DNA of 64,000 nucleotides from Phytophthora colocasiae. Its lineage: Eukaryota > Oomycota > Peronosporomycetes > Peronosporales > Peronosporaceae. Positions 33,368 through 43,695 of the stretch are shown here, piece by piece. The notes below the pieces were generated by a model. The model was not told where the DNA came from. It saw only the letters and a list, made by a program, of their open reading frames with translations, and did not search any database. Numbering within the stretch: position 1 is the stretch's first letter; each line of letters starts with the position of its first letter. A program made the position numbers and the translations under genes. Location: NCBI GenBank assembly GCA_018806915.1, contig JAGKQI010000020.1:124001-188000 (forward strand), written 5' to 3'.

Positions 33368-34820
33368 TTACTTCAGAGAGACAGGATTTTCGGCGCGTTC
33401 AGCAGGCGTCAGAGCTTGTTTCCGGAGATCGGATGGCACGAATTGCATCCAGTCCTTGTCGGCAGACGCCGTGGCCCACTGCGTGCGCGCCGGTTCCGCC
33501 GCGCCGATGGCTTCAAGTTGCTTGCGCAAGCTCAGGCACTTGGGACCTCCGATCTCACGCGCACGTGGGTCCTGCCAGATCCATGGGCAATATTTGTCCG
33601 GGATCTTCCAGATGCCAGGCTCGAACATGAGCGTCTCCGGGAAATCCTTGTGCTTCAGAATCTTGGATACTGCCCCTCGATATTGGCGTAGTAGAGACGC
33701 ACGTCGGAGCCCACGTTCCTTGTGCTGTTCACCGGACAGCAGGTCCTCATCGGGATCCATTATCACCCAGTGAGTGCGTTCCCACAGCGCTTGGGCGTGC
33801 TTGCTCATGAGAGACGCAAGCTCTTCGATGTCCGCCTGAACCAAGGGACAGAGGTCTTCACGCCGGTGAAAGTACAGTTCAGTCCGGCGGTTCTGGTACA
33901 TGACCTCCCAGGGAGCTGGCACTTCGTCAAGCAGAGCTTGGTACTTCTTGGAATTCCAGCGTTTCTTCAAACGTGCCAGACTGTGTCTGTGGGGCTCGAA
34001 GTCTGGGAACCCCGGAGTCTGCCAGATGGACGTCTTGGTGTCACTTGTCGGCTGGACCGGAATGCCGTAGTACAGCCACGAAGAACAATGTGTGTCCGGG
34101 GCCTCGATCGTCAGTAATTCCTTTGGTGTCAGCGACTTGTACGACTTGGACACCAGACTTGACTTCCGGAGTTTACCAGAAGGTCGCTTGCCCGAAGAAC
34201 TCTTAGGCGACTTGGAGTCTTGAGACTTCTTGTCCTTGGAACTCGACTTGGGCGAACCACCGGACTTCTTGCTCTTGGGACTTGACGTGGAGGTGCCACC
34301 GGACTTCTGACTGCCTGACTTGGATCGAGATGCCTCGTGTACACTACCCCGCTTGGATTTCTTGGTGGGGATTATCGGACCCGAGTCGTCTGAATCGCTG
34401 GACTCGTAGTCCCGTGGACGCTTGTTGCCGGCGTGCGAATGATCATCAGACTCATCGTCGTCAGAGTCATCGCTGTTGCCGCTTGACTTTTCGTCGTCAG
34501 ACTCACTGTCGCTGAATACAGATTCTTGTTCGCCAGGCTCCTTGAAGTCCGGGTCCTTCTGAGGATCATCCTCTGTAGATTCAGGCTCACTGATGGGATA
34601 CGGGACGTGAGCATCCAGTGCCTCCCAGACCGGTGGCTCCACATCGTTCTTCTGAAGACGGCGCAGTTCCTCCTCAGCCATCTTGTAATATGTCTCCGGG
34701 ACGTACGAGGTCCACGGGGTCTGACTTAGCTTGCGCCAGTACATCATGCTTACCAGCATTTGTACCAAGGGGCGCCCCGTGAACAGGCTGTGGGCGGGCT
34801 TGTCCGTGCAAAGCCACTTC
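33368..34820 (-). pseudogene. G2 antisense ORF, 3' part (separated from its 5' part by G3)
   Basis: This minus-strand frame reads through from the G3 junction to a stop at 33368. It has an acidic segment (SEPESTEDDPQKDPDF, then Ser/Asp runs), then a Lys/Ser linker. A Trp-rich, folded-looking C-terminal domain follows (SWLYYGIPVQPTSDT, EVPAPWEVMYQNRRTELYF, CPWIWQDPRAREIGG). Together with 42742-43664 it would be one frame of 791 codons without any stop if G3 and one copy of the duplicated ATCGC are disregarded. G2 words occur in it (GTTCACCGGACAG near 33729). Function unknown. The layout (acidic, Ser-rich linker, Trp-rich domain) recalls the antisense protein of G1. Confidence 0.75.
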
Positions 34821-34825
34821 ATCGC

Positions 34826-35285
34826 TGTAACGGGGTTACACGTACAAGTGGTTGTACCACTTGTAACTCTAACAGTTAGGATAACTGTTAGAGGTTGGAA
34901 ATGGGCCTCAGACTTTGGTGTGCTGTACACACCAAAGGATACATGGGCGAACCACTTTATTGGATGGTTCGTGTGCATTTGTGCATATTATTGGTAGAAA
35001 GTAACGGATTTCTACCAATCACTGAGCAGAGTTTCTGCCAACCACACGTTGGCAGACCCTTTAGAAATAGATAACAAACAGTTTTAGGAGGTCCATAATT
35101 GGCTTATGCCAAATTCAATAACAGTTCTCATTTTACGGTATTTTGCAGTTTAATTTAGTTATATTTGATTTAATTATACTTATTTAAATAAGTATACTTA
35201 AATTAAGTCTATTCTAATTGCACGCTTCCTCATACACGTAAGCGCACGTGTACGCCACCTAATAGGTCTAGGTAGACCCATTACA
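34826..35285 (+). repeat. G3 5' LTR
   Basis: The 460-bp LTR is identical to 42282-42741 by eye. It contains conspicuous hairpins: CTCTAACAGTTA/TAACTGTTAGAG (12-base arms), ATTGGTAGAAA/TTTCTACCAAT (11), ACAAGTGGT/ACCACTTGT (9), TTTGGTGTG/CACACCAAA (9) and TCTGCCAAC/GTTGGCAGA (9). Confidence 0.96.
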
Positions 35286-35287
35286 CC

Positions 35288-35305
35288 TGGTAGCACTTTG
35301 TAGTC
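35288..35305 (+). other. G3 primer-binding site (candidate)
   Basis: TGGTAGCACTTTGTAGTC begins two bases after the LTR end. The tRNA was not identified. Confidence 0.6.
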
Positions 35306-35334
35306 CGCCCCACGACCGACTGCAGTTCGTTCGT

Positions 35335-36321
35335 ATGGTGTCATACGAACGCGGGGTCGAGAACTCCCCAATGGATCAGGGATCCACTGGGACCCCACAC
35401 ATGTCCGTGACGCGCACGGACTGTGCCCACCTGTCGGACCCAGAGTGGGAGGCTCTCCAAAGACTCTCGCAAGTCATTGGAGAGGCAGCGGTAGCGACGA
35501 TTCTTCGTACGCTATCGCCGACAGAGCAACATGGTGTTGCTCTGGGGTACATCGTTAAGGAGCAACGAGATGTTGCTGCCTCGGTGGCTTCTCCGAAGCC
35601 ACGAGTGGAGTCGTTGAAACTCCACGTGAGTACCTACACAGGGAAGGAGGACGAGACCCTCCTTCGGTGGCTTGTCGAACTCGACACAGCCGTTGCGGCT
35701 CGACGTATCGTCGATCCGATGTCGAAGGTCGCGTTCGCCATGTCATGTCTTGGCGGACGTGCGAGGAGTTGGGCCTATGGGCGCCGACTCTCGGATCCTA
35801 CGTGCTTCAGCACGTACGAGGAGTTCAAGGAGGAACTCAAGCTTGCGTTTGAACCTCCGAAGAACGAGTTCAGATCGAGAGCGGAGTTTCTCGATCTGCA
35901 ACAGGGCAAGGATGATGTTCACACCTTTGCCCAGCGTGCTCGATACTTGGTATCGAACATAGTGGCCAACCCGATCGACGAGGCGACCAAGGTCGTCACG
36001 TTCATGAAGGGACTAAGAGATGGTCCCGTCAAAACATATATCTTCCGAGAGTATCCGAATACTCTCGAGGAGGCGATCAGCCTTGCGATGCAAGAGGAGT
36101 TTAGCCGACGTCAAGCTAAACTCCATGCGAACGCGCCGAAGCCGGCGCGTCCTGTTGCGAAGACGGGAGGTCCGGAACCTATGGACCTCTCGAGTGCTAC
36201 GACTGCTGGTCAACAGCAGCGTAAGAACGTCAAGGTTCGATGTTACCTGTGTGGTAACATCGGTCACTATGCACGCAAGTGCACAGCGGGCGGGCGTTCA
36301 AAAAACGCCAAGGACCAGTAG
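35335..36321 (+). CDS. gag: G3 Gag
   Basis: The 328-residue intact frame from ATG 35335 starts 50 bases inside the LTR. It has a capsid-type core (YTGKEDETLLRWLVELDTAV, AMSCLGGRARSWAYG, TYEEFKEELKLAFEPP, RYLVSNIVANPIDEATK) and one CCHC knuckle near the C-terminus (CYLCGNIGHYARKC). It would form particles and package RNA. The coding DNA is full of short inverted repeats, for example CAGATCGAGA/TCTCGATCTG and CGAGAGTAT/ATACTCTCG. Confidence 0.92.
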   Translation: MVSYERGVENSPMDQGSTGTPHMSVTRTDCAHLSDPEWEALQRLSQVIGEAAVATILRTLSPTEQHGVALGYIVKEQRDVAASVASPKPRVESLKLHVSTYTGKEDETLLRWLVELDTAVAARRIVDPMSKVAFAMSCLGGRARSWAYGRRLSDPTCFSTYEEFKEELKLAFEPPKNEFRSRAEFLDLQQGKDDVHTFAQRARYLVSNIVANPIDEATKVVTFMKGLRDGPVKTYIFREYPNTLEEAISLAMQEEFSRRQAKLHANAPKPARPVAKTGGPEPMDLSSATTAGQQQRKNVKVRCYLCGNIGHYARKCTAGGRSKNAKDQ

Positions 36322-36541
36322 GCGCGGGGCGTCCTAGTCTCGCGTGTCGAACTCGGACACGCGACGTTGGCTGCTGCCCCCAGCGAGAAGGTTTCTCGCT
36401 GCGAGATGCAAGATGACAAGCCAGGCCTTGTCATCCTGAACGTGATGTCGAAGAGAGTGAACTCTCTTCGTGCCCTAGTGGACTCGGGCGCGTCGAACAA
36501 CTTTGTTCGACAGGGAAGTCTTCGAAGACTTGACTTCGAAG

Positions 36542-36578
36542 CCCTAAACCCTAAACCATAGAAGACTTGACTTCGAAG
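36542..36578 (+). repeat. interstitial telomeric repeat insertion with 18-bp duplication
   Basis: GAAGACTTGACTTCGAAG occurs at 36524-36541 and again at 36561-36578. Between the copies lies CCCTAAACCCTAAACCATA, two and a half units of the TTTAGGG-type telomere repeat plus ATA. The 37-base insertion disrupts the protease frame. This is the structure expected when a staggered double-strand break is filled in and joined through telomeric DNA. Confidence 0.85.
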
Positions 36579-37140
36579 AGGCCGACACGCCTCGCAGCGT
36601 GTTGGAGGTGCGGTTGGCAACAGGTGCCACCGTGAGGACTGAGAAGCGCGTAGTCCGTGTGCGCTTCTCTCACAAACGAAGGACGTTTGTAGAAGATCTT
36701 ATCGTCTTGGATCTAGACGATAAGTTCGACTTGGTATTAGGCATGTCGTGGCTTGCACGGCATGACCCGGTGATCAACTGGGAGAAGCGTACGCTCGTAC
36801 GCTTCAACAACACATGCGCGACAGAGAGCGATGGCCCTGTCAGTGCTGCACATGCACCGGCCGGTGCATGTGAATCCCCAGTTGAGGCAGCAGCGGCCGC
36901 CGCTGCCTCCGATCGCCGCCGGCGACCATCAACGACTCCGGGAGTCGTTGTGAGAAAATGTGTGTCGACTCAGAAATCTGAGCCGAAGGGTCGCGGTCAC
37001 ATGAGTGATGGTCAGGTGAATGTGAATCACCTGACGCGTAAACATCTGAATGATGTTTGTCACATGAGTGATGGTCAGGTGAATGCGATTCACCTGAGAG
37101 AAGGTATTATACCGGTATTACCGGTATCCTTGGAGGTACT

Positions 37141-37520
37141 TCAAGCCTCCAAGGGTCGCGCCGACGACGTCGCGTCAACTCTGGGAGTTGACGAAGCAAA
37201 TAATATTCGGGGAACCGAAAGGCGTGCGTCAGCTCTGGGAGCTGACGCCACTGGCGCGTCGCTGCTAGTTCTGGGAACTAGCGATCGTGCATCAGCTCCG
37301 GGAGCTGATGATGCGTGTACAAGCGAACGTTCGCTGCTAGTTCCGGGAACTAGCGATCGTGCGTCAGCTCTGGGAGCTGACGATATGTGTATAAGCGAAC
37401 ACTCGCTAGCGCAGGAAGCTAGCGAGAGCACGTCGACTCCGGGAGTCGACGATGCGGTTGCTTCATCCGCTCCGGGAGCGGATGGAGGCGCAGCGGTTCA
37501 GGGAACCGACTGCGCGGCAG
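37141..37520 (+). repeat. G3 run of palindromes with constant centre and changing arms
   Basis: At least eight hairpins share the centre T(C/T)(T/C)GGGA-like spacer but have different complementary arms: GTCAACTC/GAGTTGAC, GTCAGCTC/GAGCTGAC (twice), GCTAGTTC/GAACTAGC (twice), CATCAGCTC/GAGCTGATG, GTCGACTC/GAGTCGAC, TCCGCTC/GAGCGGA and CGGTTC/GAACCG. In protein they encode repeating SA(L/P)GAD and LV(L/P)GTSD units in the protease-RT linker. Confidence 0.85.
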
Positions 37521-40500
37521 GAGGTGCTGGCGGTTGCAAACGCCCAGCACCCGAACAACCTGCGTGCTCACGTGCAGCAGCGCTGCACGCGATGAGCGGC
37601 ACTCAAGCTGGGCTTGATAGTGCGAGTCAGCGGAAGGAATCCGCTGACAATTGCGATAAAGTCCCGTCCAAGGTGGGATGCCTTGGACGTGGAGCGCCTG
37701 GAGCTGAGCTCCATGGCAGACCTTCGCGGCGCAAGCTCAGGGAGCTTTGCGAGTCCCAGTCCGTGATTGTGGAGGGTGTGTCTGCGGTGCAGACACCGAG
37801 TGTCAAGGCGTTGGACGTCTTGACACGAACTGATACTGCGGTACAGTATCAGAGCGCGCGGCACCAGCTCAGTGAGCTGTGTGAGTCTCAGTCCGTGACT
37901 GAGGAGGGTGTATCTGCAGGGCAGACACCGAGTGTCGAGACGTTGAACGTCTTGACACGTACTGGTACTGGGTTACAGTACCAGAGGATGCGGTTGGAGA
38001 ATCCGCCGACGTGTGCGTCGGCGTTGACCGCACTTCCAACGATGAGTTGGAAGCGCTTCACGCGGGACTTGTACGATGGACGCATCGAACAAATTTGCAT
38101 TCTCTCGGATGTCGAGAGAGTGGATCGTGAAGCCGAAGAGCTGAAGCAGCTCGTCGTCGATGGCATCACTGAGGGCGATGACACCCTCAGTGCGAAGACC
38201 AAGAAGCAACGCTTCGAGGAGCAGAGTTGGGACTCGTTGAAGTCGAGTCCCTATTACGATTCTGCGGGAGTACAAGGATGTACTCCCGGACGAGATTCCT
38301 TCGGAGCTTCCGAAGGACAAGGGCGTACAGCACGAGATTGATCTCGTGCCGAGCACGAAGTACTGTGTTACACGGCAGTGGCCACTGCCGCGTGAACAAG
38401 TGCAAGCGATCGACGACTTCTTTGAAAGTCGTCGTCTTGCAGGTCAAGTGCGGGAGTCAAAGTCCCCGCACAGTGCCCCAACGTTCTGTGTTAAGAAACC
38501 ACAGGGCGGCTGGCGCATCGTTCATGCGTACAACAAGTTGAACGATGCGACGATACCGGCGCAGACGCCGATACCGCGAAAACATGTTATCATCGATTCG
38601 ATGGCCTTGAGCACTATCTTCAGTGCTCTAGATCTGCGTGATGGATTCTATCAGATCCTCATGCGTGAGAGGGACATCCCTCTCACTGCGGTAAGCACTC
38701 CAAGCGGTATGCTTTGGGAGTGGCTCGTCATGCCACAGGGGCTTAAGAATGCCCCTGCAACGTTCAATAGATGCGTGACACATCTATTGCGCTCGGTGCG
38801 TGACTTCGCACCGAGTTACTTCGACGACGTGTTCGTCCACAGCCGGGCTGTGAACGGGAAGACGGACATTGAGATGCACAAGGTGCATCTCCGGAAGCTG
38901 CTAGAGCTTATGAGGAAACATAAGCTCTATGCGAACCTGAAGAAGTGTATCTTCGGGGCGAGCGAGATACCCGTGCTGGGGTGTCTCGTGGGGAAAGACG
39001 GCGTGCGCCCTGACCCAGAGAAGGTCAGAGTGATCAATGAATGGCCCACGCCATCCAATGTGAAGGAACTGAGGCAGTTCCTTGGGCTTGCCACGTACTT
39101 GTGCAAGTACGTGGAGAACTATGCGGGCAAGATTCGCCCGTTGTCACAGCTTCTTAAGAAAGAAGCTGAGTGGATTTGGACGACCGAGTGCGAGGAGGCA
39201 TTCGGTGCAGTCAAGCAGGGCTTTGCTGAAGCGCCGATCTTGGCCGTGGCGGACCAAGATCGTCCATTCCACGTAGTGTGCGATGCATCCGAATTTGCAA
39301 TCGGATGTGCATTGATGCAACACGATCACGAAGGGCGTGATCGTGTAGTCTACTATCAATCGCGTCAGCTGAAGCCAGCTGAGCGTAACTATCCCGTACA
39401 TGACAAGGAGCTCCTTGCCATGAAGTATGCACTCGCAAAGTTCCGAGTGTATCTACTTGGGAGTAGACCGTTCGTGGTCTATACAGACCACGCATCATTG
39501 CGTACGGCGATTAAGTCGCCGCACATCTCGCAACGTATGGCGAGATGGTTGTCCTTCTTCGCGGAGTACAACTTCCGGGTGGAGTACAAACCCGGAAGAC
39601 TCAATGTAGTGGCCGACGCGTTATCGCGTCGACCTGACTATGCGGAGACGGTCGACGCCAACGCAGTTGGCGTCGTGAGGACAAGTGTGCCGTCGTCAAC
39701 GTTGATTGACGACGTGAAGAACGCGTATACAAGGGATGCAGACGCGAAGGGGCTGCTGGAGTTCCTCGCAGCACCTTCCGACGTGGCACGTCGGAAGCTA
39801 ACCCCTCATCTTCGAGCTCGTGTACACCGCTATCGTGTACACGAAGGCCTACTGTTGTACAGTGCAGTAGACGACAATGCGGATCGCATTGTCGTTCCGA
39901 ATGATCATGACCTCCGGTTGAGGATCATGTTCGAGTATCATGATGCCCCCACGGCAGGGCATCCGGGTCGTGAGAAGACATACACTCTTCTCACGCGTGA
40001 CTTCTACTGGCACCACCAGTACAAGTGGGTGCGCAAGTACGTACGTGCTTGCGAGGTTTGTCAACGCGTGAAGCCTGCGCAGTTCTCGCAGGCTCCTCTT
40101 CAATCACTACCGACTCCGTCGGAGTGTTGGCAGTCCATGTCCATGGACTTTGTCTTCGGTCTTCCGCCTGACAACAAGCGGAGGACGGGCATCGTTGTCT
40201 TTGTGGACCGATTCAGCAAGATGGTTCATCTTGCTGCCGTCCCGGCTACTGTTACAGCCGCGCAGACTGCGCGACTGTTTGTTGACATGGTGTTCAAACA
40301 CCATGGCATGCCGCTCGACATTGTGTCGGACCGTGACCCACGCTTCACAGCGCGGTTCTGGCAAGAAGTGTTTACACTTCTTGGTTCACAGTTATCAATG
40401 TCGACTGCGGATCATCCGCAGACGGACGGACAGACCGAACGTGTCAACCGTGTATTGGGTGACACGTTGAAGAGCTACGCTCACTCGTTCCCGCATTGGA

Positions 40501-41178
40501 GCGAGTGCTTGCCGATGGCAGAGTTTGCCATCAACAACTCGGTGCATGCCTCGACAGGGCATACACCGTTCTACGTGAACGCCATGAGGCATCCACGATT
40601 GCCGAGCATGCTCGGCGGGGTAGCTTCCTCCTTAAGTGGGGGAGGATCTACGGTTGCGTCCGAACAACCGCAGAATGCAACTGATAGCAGCACACTATCA
40701 GCTGCGGTGACGCGTGCGACGTCTCGTTCGAGCAGGAACGAGCGCGCGATGTCTGTGCCGGGCACAGACATGAGAGATGATAGCGAGCAGGCAGGGCCTG
40801 CTGCTGACAAGGGCGACAAGCTGAAAGAATTCAGCTCGGGTGCGCTAGACTTTGTCCAGCGAAGACAAGCCGTCATACGGTTTGTCCAGGATGCTATCGC
40901 AGCTTCTGTCGATCGACAGAAGCTGAACGCAGATAATGTTGGTAGGGGCAACATAAATGAATTCAATTTGGGTTCATTGGTTTTGTTAGCTACGCAAAAC
41001 CTACCTAAACATGCAGTGTCTGACTTTGGAGCAAGCAAGCTTGCTCCAAGATTCATTGGGCCGTTCAAAGTACTTGAACGGCATGGTAACGCGTACCGGC
41101 TGGACATACCGTCCAGCATGAGGCTCCACCCGACCTTCTACGTCGGGCGGTTGAAGCCGTACGTGCAGCACGGACTAC

Positions 41179-41874
41179 CTAAGGTTGGTAGTCCGACTGA
41201 GGAGTGCGAGAGGCCTGGAAGGCCTTCTCGAGACCGTCGACACGGTCGATCAACCGGTTCACTCTCGTCCCAAGACCGGACGAGAGGTTCGAGGCAGTCT
41301 GAGCTGCCTCGCAGACCTCAGCACGGAGGACACGAACCTCCTGCTTCAGAGCCGCTATCTCAGCGCTCTGTGTCTGCTCCAGCGCAGCAACTCGATCGTG
41401 CAGGGCACGATCGTCATGGTCATAGCGTTGACCATGCGGAGGGAGTGTTCCCACCCCCTCCGCCACCGTTGCGCGACGCGCGTGGTGCGATCCGCTGGAT
41501 TGTGGAGCGGATCGTGGCTCATAAGAGAACGAACTCTCAAGGGGTTCGTTTTCGTATTCGTTGGAGAGGATTTCCTCCCCATCGAGACACATGGGAGCCG
41601 CGGAACGTCCTGATGGAGGACGTTCCGGAAATGGTGAGGGCGTACGAAGCCCACCATAACTTGCAGGGGTAAACCCTGCACGAGGAGTGCTGCGGTCAGC
41701 CACAGCACTCGGAGCTCCGCGTGGCTCGAGACGACCACGAAGCTCATTGATGTGATCGGGTACACGGACGACCGTGTACCCCAGGAGATCACTTTCAGAG
41801 AGGCGTGTTGCCAAGGGTTGGCAACACGGGCAGAGTGTGCCAAAGGGAACGGCACATGCGATCCCCGCTCCCAT
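41179..41874 (-). CDS. G3 antisense ORF: coiled-coil protein overlapping the end of pol
   Basis: The 231-codon frame runs opposite to pol and overlaps its last 490 bases. It has a Pro/Ser-rich N-terminal half and a strong C-terminal coiled coil with heptads (DHDDRALHDRVAALEQTQSA, EIAALKQEVRVLRAEV, TRVNRLIDRVDGLEKAF). Upstream on the minus strand coding-like sequence continues in other frames (AYRERVAAARDRYYTYTTRG near 41930, TVYHALHKEKQAKKTSSS near 42030, and an Ala/Ser/Pro-rich ATG frame from 42180). The original protein was therefore probably longer, starting close to the 3' LTR, and is now frameshifted. Function unknown. A heptad pattern is unlikely to arise as a mere shadow of the chromodomain region. 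Confidence 0.6.
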   Translation of the reverse strand: MGAGIACAVPFGTLCPCCQPLATRLSESDLLGYTVVRVPDHINELRGRLEPRGAPSAVADRSTPRAGFTPASYGGLRTPSPFPERPPSGRSAAPMCLDGEEILSNEYENEPLESSFSYEPRSAPQSSGSHHARRATVAEGVGTLPPHGQRYDHDDRALHDRVAALEQTQSAEIAALKQEVRVLRAEVCEAAQTASNLSSGLGTRVNRLIDRVDGLEKAFQASRTPQSDYQP

Positions 41875-42268
41875 GGACAGATCATGGAGGCGTTCACACT
41901 TACCACGAGTGGTGTAAGTGTAGTAGCGATCGCGAGCTGCAGCAACGCGCTCGCGATACGCCAGCAGGGTGTTTGATCCCTGCTAGCGAAGAAGAAGTCT
42001 TCTTCGCTTGCTTCTCCTTGTGGAGAGCATGGTAGACGGTGACAGAGAGCTTCTCTGTCGAACCGCTGGAAGCAGCAGTGCTAGTAGGCACTGCTGGGTT
42101 GTTGTTCCTGCTGCAGAAGCAGCAGGAGAGGCTTGCGCGTCCGCAGAAGCGGACGGAGACGTGGGCGTTGGCGAGTCCATTGCTAAATGAACTCGGATTT
42201 CTCTCGGGAACTTGACGATCTTGTCAAGTTCTGTTGATTGACGTGTCGAGACCGATACGTCGAATCTT

Positions 42269-42281
42269 AACGGGGGGATGG
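42269..42281 (+). other. G3 polypurine tract
   Basis: AACGGGGGGATGG lies directly before the 3' LTR, as expected for the plus-strand primer. Confidence 0.75.
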
Positions 42282-42741
42282 TGTAACGGGGTTACACGTA
42301 CAAGTGGTTGTACCACTTGTAACTCTAACAGTTAGGATAACTGTTAGAGGTTGGAAATGGGCCTCAGACTTTGGTGTGCTGTACACACCAAAGGATACAT
42401 GGGCGAACCACTTTATTGGATGGTTCGTGTGCATTTGTGCATATTATTGGTAGAAAGTAACGGATTTCTACCAATCACTGAGCAGAGTTTCTGCCAACCA
42501 CACGTTGGCAGACCCTTTAGAAATAGATAACAAACAGTTTTAGGAGGTCCATAATTGGCTTATGCCAAATTCAATAACAGTTCTCATTTTACGGTATTTT
42601 GCAGTTTAATTTAGTTATATTTGATTTAATTATACTTATTTAAATAAGTATACTTAAATTAAGTCTATTCTAATTGCACGCTTCCTCATACACGTAAGCG
42701 CACGTGTACGCCACCTAATAGGTCTAGGTAGACCCATTACA
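42282..42741 (+). repeat. G3 3' LTR
   Basis: This 460-bp copy is identical by eye to 34826-35285 and is followed by the target duplication ATCGC at 42742-42746. Confidence 0.96.
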
Positions 42742-43664
42742 ATCGCAGTCTCATAAGCGATGCCAGCGAGTAGAGCCAAGCGTAAGTCCGGACGAACTTC
42801 TTCCCAGACAACTCCAGGTGGTAACGTAGTATGAACTGCGTCCTTGGACACCGGAGACTTGGCGTTCGCCGGACGCACCGAATCGATACCAGGCGTGTAG
42901 TTCTTGGGGCGGTCCTGAGGAACACGAACCCGATGTTTCCCAGAAGGTCTGAAAGGCTTGGGTGGCGGAGAACCGGAAGATTTGGTTGACCTGGTGGGCG
43001 ACCCAGACTTGTTCACCGGGCGAGTGCCTGACTTCTCGGAGCTGCCAGCATGCTCATCGGAGACCGTCACACCACTGCCAGCACCCGTCAGATCCAGCAC
43101 TTTGGTCGATTTCTTGGCCGCTGCTGCTTGGTCGGACCGATGTTTAGCCAGACGCTGGAAGAAGTCAGGGATTTCCGCCTTACGCTGATCCATCGCAGTC
43201 ACGTTGATGATGGTGTCCCAGTCTCCAGGCGGCGCCTTGCCCTCTTGGAAGTTCACCAGAAGCTCCCGAAGACGCACCCAACTGCCGTTCAACTCCCCGT
43301 GTTCAAACAGGTACTCCAGAAAACCCCAGGAGTCTGTGGCTGTGGTCGTGGGGCGAGCCTTCAGCAACCGGACCTCCGCTTGAGCGTCCTCCAGGCGTTC
43401 TTCCAAGGCCGACTTCTCGGATTCCAGGGCGTCTATCTGGTCCTGATAGTGCGACGCGAGACTCTTGGACTCCGCAGTCACACGATCCTCGACCTCACTG
43501 GCAGTACGCCGGGCGTCCAGCACTTCATGGCGCCAATACTGGCAGTTGAAGACCCACTGACGCTTGAGGTCTTCAGACTCGTTCTGTATGGTAGCCATGT
43601 CCACCAGAGATGTGTTGCCCTGGGACTCAACTTGAAGCCGAAGCCGACGGTGAGCGCCGGCCAT
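42742..43664 (-). pseudogene. G2 antisense ORF, 5' part
   Basis: From an ATG at 43664 the minus strand encodes a coiled-coil N-terminus (about residues 10-105; YQDQIDALESEKSALEERLE, DAQAEVRLLKARP). A helical domain follows (WGFLEYLFEHGELNGSWVRL ... DWDTIINVTAMDQRK), then a Lys/Ser/Pro linker. It runs without a stop to the G3 junction, beyond which the frame resumes at 34820. The first 30 codons upstream of the ATG are open into the LTR remnant, so transcription could start in the LTR and run opposite to the element. G2 words are present (GTTCACCAGAAGC near 43252). Confidence 0.75.
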
Positions 43665-43695
43665 CTGCTTCAGATACCCAGACGTCTTGTACACC

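Larger units (their letters stand above)
36367..41672 (+). pseudogene. pol: G3 pol: protease, RT, RNase H, integrase, chromodomain; two frame breaks
   Basis: The protease begins at 36367 (LRALVDSGASNNFVRQG) and is cut at 36542 by a telomeric-repeat insertion. Its second half is readable from about 36579 (LVLGMSWLARHDPVINW). A low-complexity linker of about 400 codons follows. The frame shifts again near 38255 (EYKDVLPDEIPSELPKDKG is in the next frame). RT (PTFCVKKPQGGWRIVHAYNK, MPQGLKNAP, SYFDDVFVHS), RNase H (VVCDASEFAIGCAL, VYTDHASLRT), integrase zinc finger (HPGREKTY ... CEVCQRVKP), DDE core (MDFVFGLPPD, IVSDRDPRF, QTDGQTERVN) and chromodomain (RFRIRWRGFPPHRDTWEP) follow without stops to 41672. 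Apart from the two breaks all catalytic motifs are intact. Confidence 0.93.
34826..42741 (+). mobile_element. Gypsy-3 (G3): complete 7.9-kb Ty3/Gypsy chromovirus, very recent insertion
   Basis: Two 460-bp LTRs (TGTAACGGGG...CCCATTACA) appear identical by eye and are flanked by ATCGC on both sides (34821-34825, 42742-42746). Inside are a primer site, gag, PR-RT-RNaseH-integrase-chromodomain, an antisense coiled-coil ORF overlapping the end of pol, and a polypurine tract. It lies within the antisense ORF of G2 without otherwise disturbing its frame. Despite identical LTRs, pol is broken by a telomeric-repeat insertion (36542) and a frameshift near 38255. Short perfect inverted repeats occur every 20-40 bases throughout LTR and coding sequence. 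Confidence 0.96.

Noticed and set aside
37141..37520. Series of palindromes as integron attC sites or bacterial REP elements
   Set aside because: They lie inside an open protein-coding linker of a eukaryotic Gypsy element. The hairpins are part of a pattern covering the whole element.
41355..41945. 196-codon minus-strand frame beside the G3 antisense ORF
   Set aside because: It overlaps the coiled-coil frame in another register and shows no heptads or domains. It probably only reflects lack of stops.
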